Shown piece by piece: positions 53,957-64,000 of a stretch of DNA of 64,000 bases. Numbering within the stretch: position 1 is the stretch's first letter; each line of letters starts with the position of its first letter. The DNA is from Micromussa lordhowensis (taxonomy: Eukaryota; Cnidaria; Anthozoa; Scleractinia; Lobophylliidae): NCBI GenBank assembly GCA_964020085.1, contig OZ026603.1:31881158-31945157 (forward strand). The letters are read 5' to 3'. The notes beneath the pieces were generated by a model. The model made no database searches. It saw only the letters and a list, made by a program, of their open reading frames with translations, and was not told the origin of the DNA. Both the position numbers and the translations under genes were made by a program.

Positions 53957-55540
53957 CACGGTCGCTACAGTACAGTGTCTCAACCAAGACTCGAACAAAC
54001 TGCTGCGGCAATTTGTGTTTGTCCGACTGTTTATTTGTTCAAAACTTAAGCGGCAGAGCCAACAGCAACTTGATTTAATTACATCGAGCAGCCGGGTCAC
54101 AGAATATATAATCATCTATTGTGTACAAAAATTGACTCAAATTTGAATTTTTGACACTGATCAGTCTGGATGTACCCTATGCTTATCTATTATTAGCATT
54201 GTGTTGAAAGGCAGATCAGAAACTGATATCCTGCCTTTTTGTTGCCATGCAAAATATAGAAAGATATTTAGGGGAGGTTAGCATTCACGTTTAGAGGTCT
54301 GTCGAGGGCATACGATTACAACTTCAGGAGCACACAACAAGCCAATGCCAGATTCCATTAGGGACAATAAATATTAACAACAAATATTCGTTTGTAAATC
54401 AAATTTTCTAGCTGCTGGCATATTTATATCTGCTTCTTTCTTGGGGGAAAGCGCGCCTGAACTTCCCACCATTCTCAGCAAGTTCTCTCAGCCAGCAGGC
54501 ATGCACACCATATCACACACCACTAGAGGTGACCCAAGCTCAGTAAGTAAAAATCATTATCACTTTACAAAAGAGCGACATACAGCTGTGTCGCAAAAAT
54601 AATGCTCACATACTGAGCTTGAGCTACTTGTGACACCACAGCCTGGCAACGGATCTGTTTCCCAGCGCTGAATTGCGAAAAAAAACGCTGACCCACTTGC
54701 ACTTAGACTTGATCATTTGTGTTTTAATAACTGTACCGTTTCGACATGGACGACTGTACAGTTCCGAAACTGTCTAAACCATTTATTAGTTGACTAGTCT
54801 ATACCACAAACGACCATCTGTCCAACTACGTTTTAACTGCATCTTTTCGAAATTATCTGTACCGACTTTAAAAAGACAATTGAAACCATTTCTACGTATT
54901 CTAAACCGCTTACATTGTTTGTGTTTTTGGCGGTAACGGCCACCCATACAAAGCAACTATAGTATTGTCTTTGTTTTTTTGTCAGTTGCGAAGAAAAAGA
55001 CTACTGGTAGGGCAGCTCGATTCTGACTGCCGCTTGTTCCGCGGGTGCAGCCACCCGCGTATGCAAGGGCATCAAGAAAATCATTTTTTCGCATTTTTTT
55101 CTATTTTTGAGACGGGAGGTATAACAAACAAAACGTCTAAATTTTCAAGACCTCGATCACAGTACAGTATTTCACTATACGACCCCTATACGGACCTCCC
55201 AGCAGGCAAATAACACTTTAAGGCTCCATTGAATACCCGAATACGCACCGGTCATAGAAATGTTAACGAGGTATAAGGCGGGTGTATAAAATGGTAATGA
55301 AGAAACAATGTTCAGGCCGACCATGATGTGAATTAAAATAATCAAAAACTACAAGCTTTCCTGTAAAGTAAAGTTAAAACGTAGTGAATTTAATCCATCT
55401 TGAAAGTACTTTTGGACTGTAAACAGCCGTTGCTATGGGCGTTGCTATGCTGAAATATAGCTACCAGTGTGCAGATTGGCAAATGAATATATGAAAGATC
55501 ATTTATTTGAACTGCGGAGAAAGATATGTCTAGCTCTCAG
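53957..55540. other. Upstream region of the peptidase gene
   Basis: Should hold the 5' UTR and promoter on the minus strand. The reading frame is open upstream to an in-frame ATG at 54115, but the residues before M53956 are not of the family type. Nothing else recognised. Confidence 0.45.
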
Positions 55541-55542
55541 TT

Positions 55543-55614
55543 GGCTTGATAGCTCAGTTGGTAGAGCACTGCACCATTATCGCAGAGGTCGTGGGTTCAA
55601 ATCCCGTTCAGGCC
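55543..55614 (+). mobile_element. tRNA-like SINE head
   Basis: A 72-nt tRNA-like fold: acceptor ggcttga pairs fully with tcaggcc, D arm gctcagttggtagagc, T arm gtgggttcaaatcccgt. The anticodon stem has a mismatch and position 33 is C, not U. Continues into non-tRNA sequence (~55700). Read as a SINE of the kind common in corals. Confidence 0.6.
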
Positions 55615-55739
55615 TGAACTTTTAGTTTCACACGTTAATTTTTGTAAGGACCACCGTGACAAAACAGAAGTACCGGATCCTCTCGCTGTAGAGAATCTAA
55701 TCAGCTATAAGTTGAATAATACACGAGAATAAGCAAGGC

Positions 55740-56640
55740 TGATTACACAGTATAGGGATATATTTTCCAATATTTCGGAAGGCACGGCCTTCCTTCCTCA
55801 GGGTGTAACAGAGAATGACTCTAGTTTTAAACGTTACAAATTTAAAATATGGGAAATAAGATATAACTAGTGAAAAGATAAATGTAACAAAAGTTTGATA
55901 GACAGGGCTAAGTAATAAATAACGATGAAAAAAGTAACGTAAAAATTTAAAAATTTGAAATTTAAAAATATGGTAAAACGTTACAGCCTGAAAAGTAGCA
56001 ATGAGCAGCTATAAATAGTACAGGTGACCTAAACATAGAAAGCTAATACAAAAGAAACGTACTAAGTTTCATCTTTCTTATTGAGACCATGAGGTTCAAG
56101 GGTTTGACCTCTTTCAATGAGATATGCTTCTCTTGCTTTACGTACACCGTCACGATTAGATTTAACGAGTTCTAGGGGAATAAGTTGCATGTCAGTAGCG
56201 TTATATGATTGTTACATAAAAAATGTTCGGATACCGTGGTGGGCTTAGAGCTGTTAGTTCGTTTGTCAACAGGTCTGCGATGTTCGTTGAAGCGGTCTTT
56301 AAGTCTACGTTTGGTTTCTCCTATGTATTGTTTGTGACAGTGGTTACATTGCTTATTAAGTTGTGTATATAACTGCAATGATCATTGATGACTTCATATT
56401 GTGCAGATTTCTTAATATAATTTAAACGAAAAACAAAGAGTAATTTGAACAAAATCGTTTCAAAATACGTTTTGTAAATGGTCCGATATGTTGAACGAGA
56501 TAACCAACCTTTTGTACTTTTGGACAGGAGACTTACATTGTTGCCAGATTAAAGCACAAACCGCAAACTGATAAGACAAAGGAAATGCCTTCGCGATAAA
56601 ATAACATTATGCTTCGGTCAACGGCATAATGTTTGTTTAT
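55740..56640 (-). mobile_element. Penelope-like element fragment with GIY-YIG endonuclease
   Basis: Minus-strand frames give CNHCHKQYIGETKRRLKDRFNEHRR (from 56378) and, after one frameshift, LIPLELVKSNRDGVRKAREAYLIERGQTLEPHGLNKKD ending at 56062, the GIY-YIG part and C-terminus of Penelope-like ORFs. Downstream aatatttcggaaggcacggccttccttcctcaggg (55780-55800) is typical of the 3' end. Reverse transcriptase not found. Confidence 0.75.
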
Positions 56641-57111
56641 TTGAGGGTATAAGACCTCTGACATAGCGACACGTTTAAAATAAAAATTTAAAAAAAAAAT
56701 AGCTGTCGTGGTTCACGTTCTCCAGACAACGTAGAATTTGATCGTTTCGCGTTGTTTTTTTTTTTTTTCAGAGGACGGCAAAGAAATGTACCAGGAATCA
56801 TAACGCAGATACACAGCCATTGTTCTGACCATTGAACACAACACAACATCGCACACTTCACGTCCCACTCGATACGCGTACATAAATCATTAACATTTGG
56901 GACGTTTGGGAGGCCTGTGGTATCACAGAAACACACTTTGAGAAACGAGGTTATAAAATAAGCAAATTATAAATAATTACGGCCGCACTTGCATTAATGA
57001 CCGTCATCACTCAATTGCCACTAATGGACAAAACTAATTTCATTCCTCACTATACTTGGGCCAAGTATAACGTCCACATATAGGGCTAAGCCGCACACTC
57101 CGCTCTCATGT

Positions 57112-57185
57112 GGCTTTGATAGCTCAGTTGGGAGAGCACTGTACCAGCGTCGCAGAGGTCGTGGGTTCGAATCCCGCTCAGAGCC
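57112..57185 (+). mobile_element. tRNA-like SINE head, second copy
   Basis: Acceptor ggctttg pairs with cagagcc, B box ggttcgaatcc, and the same flawed anticodon stem and C33 as 55543-55614. Followed by attttttttcagagtaaaa, a typical SINE body start. Confidence 0.6.
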
Positions 57186-58179
57186 TGATTTTTTTTCAGA
57201 GTAAAAACTTTGTTTAGCCAGGATGGCCAATTTAGCATCATGACTGGTATACAGAAGGACCCTGGCAATAAACATTACAATTATAAATTACAAATATGCA
57301 TAGTTAAAAATAGTTAAATAATCGAATTTAAGAAGCTATGGAAATACTGTGCATGTATATGCTAAAAATGCTGAAAAAAGGTGAGATTTTTATGTATCAA
57401 AAAGTGTATTAAAAAGTGTACTCTTACTAAAAAGATTTAACAATTTAACATTTATTTTTCTCTCCCATCTCCTCCAAGATTCCAAACCTTTTAATTTTGA
57501 AATGTCAGGCACCGCGGAGAGGGTGGGGCTGGGGGGACTTTAGCCCCCCCCCCCACACATTTTGGCTGATTAAATTATTATTTCAATTTTTTAGCAAAGT
57601 CTTACACAAAAAAGTTCATTGCGTTATTTTATGTCAAACGTGCGGACATCAGAGGCACGTTCAAAGAGTCAGACTTTAAAATTTCCGGGTGACTTTCTTC
57701 CTTTCTGTCTGTTGAGTTTAGCTTAGAAGTTAGCCAATACATCTATTTCATGATATTTTGTTAAAATATGAGGTTGTAATACGTTTTTTTCTTTGTTTTT
57801 CATTGAAAACAATTAAAAATTAACTTAATGTTAGCGTTTTTTGGATGCATTTCTAGCCATTTCAGAAGAATAATATTTCAAATTTTCCCGGGGGAGCATG
57901 CCACCGGACTCCCCTAGTTGGCTCACGCTTGCGCGTTCGCGTTAGCCCCCCCCCCCCCCCAACTTGAAAATCCGCTCCGCGGGCCCTGAATGTCATTGTC
58001 ACCTTACTCCCTGACTTAATTGTTCTGTGATTATCATCAGTCGATGTTTTTGTGAAGGAGGTTTCCACAAAGTGCACAAAACTTCAGAAGTACGCGTGTG
58101 ACTTATTGTGTGGAACATTGCTTTGGGATGATGGGTGTGGTGGGTAAATGGCCAGTGGAGGCCCTATATAAAAGGTAAG

Positions 58180-58556
58180 GTTTACGTTGGATTAGGAATT
58201 TCCTTCAACGGATTTCCTTTCCTTCTTTCAGTCAACGACTAAAAAATAATTGTATTCCTATTTCATTGTGATTGTTATAGAACTATTAGGCAACAAATAA
58301 CAAGTGACATTGTACTTAAATATCCATCATTTAATCTTCTGAACGATACTGAAAAAACTATATTCCTGTTTAATAATTCTGATTCTTTCGTCTGTAAGAA
58401 ACTAGGTTACTTTGTTTATGAAGCATTGAATATAAGGGAAACTTTTAATCTTATTTAGTTTAAAATGATTAGTATTATATTAGTTGCTATTTTAGGTAAT
58501 ACCATCTCTATGTGGGAATACCAATAAAATGTTGTTGTTGTTGTTGTATTAGGGAT
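58180..58556 (+). mobile_element. LINE 3' end with (GTT)n tail
   Basis: A frame reads TSDIVLKYPSFNLLNDTEKTIFLFNNSD...KLGYFVYEALNIRETFN, the C-terminus of a LINE ORF, followed by a short 3' UTR and aataccaataaaatgttgttgttgttgttg. 5' truncated. Confidence 0.65.
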
Positions 58557-58629
58557 TTCCTTTTATTATCAGTCAGTGTATCAGCAAGTGCTCTTTTACT
58601 CTAATAAATGTGTATAAAATTTAAAATAC

Positions 58630-58778
58630 ATTGAAATGTTATACCCGGCTCAACCCGGGTATTACATTCGATTCGCTCCGACGAAGGGCTAACGCTCGAA
58701 ACGTCAGCTTCCAAATCTCTTTACGGTGGACAATTCACATTATCAACCCAGTTGATAAAACCAAATTATCTTGTAACA

Positions 58779-58809
<31 letters not shown>

Positions 58810-58810
58810 A
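58630..58810 (+). mobile_element. Penelope-type 3' region with hammerhead-like motif
   Basis: gacgaagggctaacgctcgaaacgtc and a following tatcaacccagttgataaaaccaaa region match what I know of repeated Penelope-type elements in cnidarians. Separate entry for the ribozyme motif. Confidence 0.55.
58675..58708 (+). ncRNA. Hammerhead-ribozyme-like motif (probably inactive)
   Basis: gct / ccgacga / agggctaacgctc / gaaac / gtc / agc gives stem I (gct-agc), a core like CUGANGA, a stem II hairpin, the GAAA core and a GUC cleavage site. Core position U4 is C here, which should weaken or abolish cleavage. Known from Penelope-like elements; activity is not claimed. Confidence 0.45.
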
Positions 58811-59054
58811 AAACTTGCCCCCTTTATCAACCCATTAAATGCTGCTGAGATGTCAATTATAGCGCTTCCTTTCAGATTATCGTGCACGGTAAATAATTCT
58901 CAATTTTATCTTTGTTACGCAAAATGCTTCTGTGCTTTTGGATAAACAAAACAGCGGTCCCTACTAACAAAGCTTGAACTCGTCACGCAATCTTTCACTA
59001 TACACGTCACCAGATCAAAGGTGACGTGGAACGTTTTTTGTGACCACTTCAACA

Positions 59055-61769
59055 ATGGCGGCCAAACCTCGCGTCCTCATCACTGGAGCTTCTGGCCTCC
59101 TTGGACGGGCCATTATGAAGCAGTTCTCCAACTCTGATAAGTGGGACGTGTTGGGACTAGCTCACTCGCGAGCTACAGAAGCTCTAAGGAAGGTCGATCT
59201 GCTTGATTTTGACGAAACAAAGCGTGTCGTGAAGGATTTCAAACCACACATTTTGATCCACGCGGCAGCCGAAAGGAGACCAGACGTGGTCGAAAATGAC
59301 GAGGAAACTTGCATGAAAATGAATGTTGGTGTGACAAAAACATTAGCATCAGCAATCAATGAGCTTAACAGTAATGCAGGGGCTCCAGAACACTTCATGC
59401 TGTATATCAGCACCGACTATGTGTTCGATGGCTCCAGTCCACCCTACAAACCGCTCGACGAAGCCAACCCGTTAAACAAGTATGGTAAGAGCAAGTTGGC
59501 AGGAGAACAGGTTATGCAGGTCTATAATCGTGATGGGGGAATCCTTCGGATTCCAATCCTGTACGGAAATGTGGAGTATCTTAAGGAGAGTGCTGTGACA
59601 GGTGTGTTATCCTGGGAGATGGGGGTGGGGGTGGTGGGAGGCCTGTGTGCTAAATAATGTGACATCACTTTATAGCTGCAAGAGTCTGGGACTCGATGAG
59701 GAAGTCCCATATAAAAAGGACAGTGGGGGTGGGGGGGGGGGGGTTCATCGTACCTTTTAGGGGTTAAAAAAGTGGTTTTGGTATCCTCTTAGGGTGTTCA
59801 GCCTCAAAGGTCCACAGCAGAGCTTTTGTGGTAACTTCTAGGACGTTGAGCCAAACAAATTATGACAGGAGATATTTAAGAACTAACTTTATTAAATCCA
59901 TTTTGAAATCATTGGTTATCCTTATAATGGGATTGGTTCTAAGCGGTGCGATTTATTTACGAATCGCACTATCTTTTGCTCTAAATCACATCTTTTTCTC
60001 AGCCAATGGGGATGGGACAGTAAAACAAAACAACCAATCAGATTTTAAGGCGTTTTTAAACTCGCCAATCACATTGCAGGAAAATAAAAGACAAAAAAGC
60101 CATTGTTTGGCAAATTTGGCAACTTGGTTCAATAAATATTGGTCCTGACCAAAATCTTGTTCCTGTATTTAATTTATTAAATTGTGCAATTTAGAATAAA
60201 GTGGTAATTGAACTTCAGGTCGTGCAATTTGGTCTGAAATCATGCTTGTGATTTCAAATCAAATTCGTGCTGCGCGCTCATTTGATTTTGAAAACACACG
60301 TATGATTTCAGACCAAACTGCACTCCACTCAGTTCAATTACCATTATTTATGAGTTGAAGGAATTTGAAGCAATCACCTTTATTGCGTTTAAAAGTTAAT
60401 GTATTGTTTTAGAAATGTGTCTGGAAAACCTGAATAGCGAAAAGTAAGAATAGTATGAATAGTGCAAATAGTCTCCAGTGGTACGAATAGGGGCAAATAG
60501 GTTGTGGGGGGTAGTGATGAATGACAGAAACCCAGTACCTCCCAGCAACATGAGATGGGATTATCCCCTACAAAAAAGCATAGATGCCTATCAAGAAAAA
60601 AAGGTGCTTGTAAACATAATATCATCTTCTGTTTTCACTGCTGCAAAAGTGCAAATACATCTTAATTAAGTTATCCTTGTGATTTCTCTTTTCCTAATGT
60701 CGGCAATGGACAGGCCTGAGTCCTGAGAAGAAAATGTAATAAATGCACTGAAATTGTTGCTTATTTGGATAATTAATTAACACAAGATATATATAGCTTA
60801 GATGTTGTACTCCTAAACCTCGAACACTATAAACTAAAGTGAGTCGAAGAATGTGAAATAATTTTTTCCCCTAAATTATTATAACAGCTACAAACTATAC
60901 TGTAACAAATGCACAGATGATAAAAATTCAAATGACTTCTTGCCTTGGGAACAACATATCTATGAAATATAATTTCTCCAGCTTGGTCGAATCTATCAGC
61001 GTCAGCGGATGAATGCTATTGCTCCACATGATCGATTTCAATGAATCCAGATTAGTGCGTCACTATTCACGACTATTCACAACTGTTCACCGCATTTCCA
61101 GTCTTTTAATTGGTTTATTGATCATTTTCTCCAAATACCGCACAGGTTATAAAAACCAGACATTTTCAATCCACCTCAAAGGTATACACCACAAGAAGTT
61201 TGTGCCAAGCCACAGAATGTCCAACATTCTCGCATATCTAGGAGTTGATCATAATTTGTTTCTTTACTTACAGACTAGCACTGTAGGCATACCTAAATCC
61301 TTTTAGTCTATGGACACATCTTATATGAATTCTTTCCTGTTTTGGCAGCTGACATTAAAATTATTGTCTTGTTGTCACTCTAGTGTTGTTTGATGCCCTC
61401 AAGCAAACTGATAAGCCTACCAAAATGGATGACTATCAGATCCGTTTTCCCACGCTGGTGGATGATGTTGCTGCAGTGTGCAGTTTCATTGCTGATAAAC
61501 AAATCAACAATTTTTCTGTGACTGGAATATGGCACTGGAGTAACACAGAAGCCATGACAAAGTACTCCATGGTTTGCCAGATGGCTGAGATGTTTGGATT
61601 GCCTGACAGCCACTTGACTCCCAATCGCAACCCTCCTACTGGAACACCTAGGCCTCACAACACTGCCCTTGAGTGCTCATCACTTGAATCAATGATGCCA
61701 GATGGCGGCACAAGTATGCGCACTCCTTTTAAGCAGGGAATTAAACAGTGCCTACAGCCTTTTGTGTAA
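59055..61769 (+). CDS. MAT2B: MAT2B, regulatory subunit of methionine adenosyltransferase II (2 exons)
   Basis: Exons 59055-59601 and 61384-61769 join in phase 1 to 310 residues and a TAA stop; human MAT2B is about 334, the difference being at the N-terminus. The protein is an extended short-chain dehydrogenase-fold subunit that binds NADP(H) and modulates S-adenosylmethionine synthesis in the cytosol. Seen: RVLITGASGLLGRAI (GxxGxxG), HAAAERRPDVVEN, ISTDYVFDGSSPPY, YGKSK (YxxxK), LRIPILYG, ESAVTV across the junction, RFPTLVDDVAAVC, WHWSNTEAMTKY and CSSLES...RTPFKQGIKQCL. The start is the first ATG in the conserved frame (caacaATGGCGGCC). The frame also stays open past the donor at 59602 into intron sequence, which is not coding. 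Confidence 0.93.
59602..61383 (+). other. MAT2B intron
   Basis: Contains a foldback at 60202-60343 (related to 35285-35435) and a G-rich tract near 59725-59742. No other feature supported. Confidence 0.6.
60202..60343. repeat. Foldback element
   Basis: tggtaattgaacttcaggtcgtgcaatttggtctgaaatcat is mirrored by atgatttcagaccaaactgca...gttcaattacca. Confidence 0.75.
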
Positions 61770-61879
61770 ACATATTTATTCAGTATAGAAGACTGAGTTA
61801 ATCACATCCATCTGAAACGTTTTGTAAGGAAATAGTATATCAAAGTAATTGCAAACTAATAGGTCTCGATTTAAAAAAT

Positions 61880-62308
61880 GACCAAAAACAAATAGGGCAG
61901 TGTCCTGTGGTGTGCCCCAAGGGTCAGTGCTTGGACCACTTTTATTCTTAATATATGTAAATGATTTTCATAATTGTTCAAAGCTCCTAGACTTCCATCT
62001 TTTTGCGGACGATGCAAATTTATTCTTTCAGCATAAAGACATAAACATACTTGAAAGCTTGATTAATTCCGAACTTGAGAAAGTCTTTAATTGGCTATGT
62101 GCAAATAAGCTCTTATTAAATATTGATAAGTCAAATTTCGTTATTTTTCGTCCAATTCAAAGAAAACTGCCTAAGCAGGTTATGTTATCTATAAACAACG
62201 AGATGCTAATCCAGGAAACCTCCATTAGATACCTTGGAGTTTACATTGATTACAATATTAGCTGGAAGACTCACATCACTAATATTTCTAAAAAAATCAA
62301 GAGAAATT

Positions 62309-62344
<36 letters not shown>

Positions 62345-62516
62345 CTAAAACACTACTTAACCTGTATTATGCTTTAGTTGAGCCTTTTTTTAAATTATTG
62401 CATAATTGCTTGGGGTAATACCTATCAGACAACTTTGCAACCTTTATTTATTTTACAGAAGAAAGCCTTAAGAATAATTACCTTTTCTAGTTAATGACTA
62501 TTCAAGTCCTTTATTT

Positions 62517-62555
<39 letters not shown>

Positions 62556-62565
62556 TTTCAACTTA

Positions 62566-62596
<31 letters not shown>

Positions 62597-62657
62597 CTTA
62601 CCTCCTGTATTTGACCCTTACTTTAATTCTGTTAGGATGTTGCATAATTATAATACT

Positions 62658-62689
<32 letters not shown>

Positions 62690-62690
62690 T

Positions 62691-62765
<75 letters not shown>

Positions 62766-62899
62766 TTAAAGCTTCTTCCTTTGAAAATGTTTAAGAAAAA
62801 TCTTAAGTTAATTCTTGTTGAAAAATAATAATAACTCTTCTAGCCTTTCGTTGTTTCTTAACTTTGATATTCTTAGCTTTTTTGACCTTGTTTGTTTGA

Positions 62900-62940
<41 letters not shown>

Positions 62941-63118
62941 TTTGTGTGTGTTATTTCTGACCCAAATCATTGTATTAGATAAATCACCTAAGTATAGCTG
63001 CCCTTTTTTCTAGCCCCTATGGTTATTTGGGGCAGCTAGTACTCTTCTATATTTTAGCTAACTTAAGCTGTTATTATTATTGTATTATGTTGGGTACAAA
63101 TAAAGTTGTTGTTGTTGG
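61880..63118 (+). mobile_element. 5'-truncated LINE (non-LTR retrotransposon)
   Basis: Reverse transcriptase remnant: CGVPQGSVLGPLLFLIYVND, the catalytic FADDANLF, NWLCANKLLLNIDKS, IRYLGVYID, then, after frame breaks near 62400-62500, VKLSDIITFQLTVFMYKFHNNLLP and VRTNYGTFNIRFQGAKVWNDI, ending at 62828. A (TG)n tract follows (62905-62945) and the copy ends tacaaataaagttgttgttgttg. Jockey/CR1-type by motif order. It begins about 110 bp after the MAT2B stop. Confidence 0.85.
62905..62952. repeat. (TG)n microsatellite
   Basis: About 20 tg units with a few interruptions in the LINE 3' region. Confidence 0.9.
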
Positions 63119-63738
63119 TGTCCAGTAGAGATGGCATGGTGGCCCCAAGTTTAGTGGGTTGGACTGTAGATCAAACAGTCTTCATTCACCGGGTTGGCTG
63201 GGACATTGTGTTGTGTTTCTGTCTTCTTCTCCACCGATGAGTCTAAATTTGCACCGGTGAACTGTTCTGGCAACCTGTCATGATGCTATGGGGGGAACCT
63301 GAAATTGACTAGCATCACCTCTTAGAGGGGGAGGGTGGCTAGAGGTATAACTACTATACACCTGAACCCACTTCATGCTAGAAAATCCAAGGCTAAGTCC
63401 TATTGGGATATGGAAAGGCTTTCCCAAGTAGGTGAGTTGTCCAATGTGAAGATGATCAGATTTGAGGATATTTTACTGTACATAGGCTCATGGATGCAAA
63501 TAATAATCGTTCATCGGACATTGGCCGACCAAAATTTGCTCATGTCCGGTGAAACCCAACTGTGGTCGGACATGATGTCTGGAAAAAAATTATTGTAAAT
63601 CATTTTACAGTAAGGATGAATAAAAATCTACCTTGAGTAAATCTCACTTTGTGTTGGGACGATCTTCACAGTTTTTCGTGAAACAATATCAACTTGGGTA
63701 ATAAAGTTTTCTTTTACAGTAGCGTAGTACATGAATGT

Positions 63739-63776
<38 letters not shown>

Positions 63777-64000
63777 GGAAAAAGCTTCTCCGCATATCTT
63801 GCAGAAGAAAAATTGCTGTGATCTGAATCTTGATGAGAATCTTTGCATAGTTACCTTCTTTCTTTTCTCAGATTCTGGACTTCATCTATTGAACAGTTTT
63901 GATTTTTATTTTGAATGGCGTGACACTAAAACCCAGCAATTGAAATTCAGAATGGGTAGGGGCTTCGTAATTATTTCGAACTCATGCATACTAATGCAAA
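63119..64000. other. Intergenic sequence with a dispersed repeat remnant
   Basis: 63275-63400 resembles the aatggactagcatcccat family seen at 30330-30480 (gatgctatggggggaacctga, ttgactagcatcacc, cacttcatgcta). The remainder up to the window end shows nothing I can support. Confidence 0.4.

Noticed and set aside
55543..57185. Two functional tRNA genes
   Set aside because: Both have a mismatch in the anticodon stem and C at position 33, are near copies of each other, and are followed by SINE-type sequence.
59602..59657. Read-through C-terminus of the first MAT2B exon
   Set aside because: The Gly/Val-rich extension is not MAT2B-like; the donor at 59602 and the exon at 61384 restore the family sequence.

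Overview
This is intron-rich animal nuclear DNA with GT-AG (and two GC-AG) introns, dense miniature and foldback elements, tRNA-headed SINEs, Penelope-like and LINE fragments and a tyrosine-recombinase retrotransposon. Gene content and repeat style point to an anthozoan cnidarian, most likely a stony coral; that is inference, as no search was possible. Four conserved protein-coding genes can be built exon by exon with consistent splice phases, plus one large gene cut by an assembly gap.

Layout: 169-7783 (+) is the 3' half of NEK1 (11 coding exons; the kinase domain lies before the window). 9913-17447 (-) is SPDL1 (Spindly), 9 exons, ending in a small exon that carries a CPQQ farnesylation box. 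17707-37086 (+) is GUF1 (mitochondrial EF4/LepA), sharing a ~260 bp bidirectional promoter with SPDL1; 19 exons are present and the last ~70 codons are missing. Its fourth intron hosts a near-intact 5.5 kb Ngaro-like retrotransposon (20185-25719) with split direct repeats. 38801-39000 is a run of exactly 200 N, flanked on the left by an almost perfect palindrome made of half a transposon gene. 39001-53956 (-) is the 5' part of a glutamate carboxypeptidase II-like M28 peptidase (FOLH1/NAALAD2 family), cut by the same gap. 59055-61769 (+) is a complete two-exon MAT2B.

Both genes that run into the N gap (GUF1 from the left, the peptidase from the right) lose their 3' exons there, so the gap hides or replaces several kb. 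Introns and intergenic DNA are mostly repeats: TTAA-flanked MITEs, several foldback elements, a ~1.2 kb repeat present in two opposite copies (28.8-30.0 and 39.6-40.9 kb), a pair of internally periodic repeats (43.3-44.1 and 49.2-50.2 kb), Penelope-type GIY-YIG remnants, LINE tails and minisatellites. A broken, probably transposon-derived gene lies antisense inside the long peptidase intron (45.45-48.36 kb).

The genes do not form a pathway: NEK1 (cilia, DNA damage), SPDL1 (kinetochore dynein adaptor), GUF1 (mitochondrial translation), a membrane peptidase and MAT2B (S-adenosylmethionine synthesis) are independent housekeeping-type genes. Regions not listed were read and held nothing I could support.
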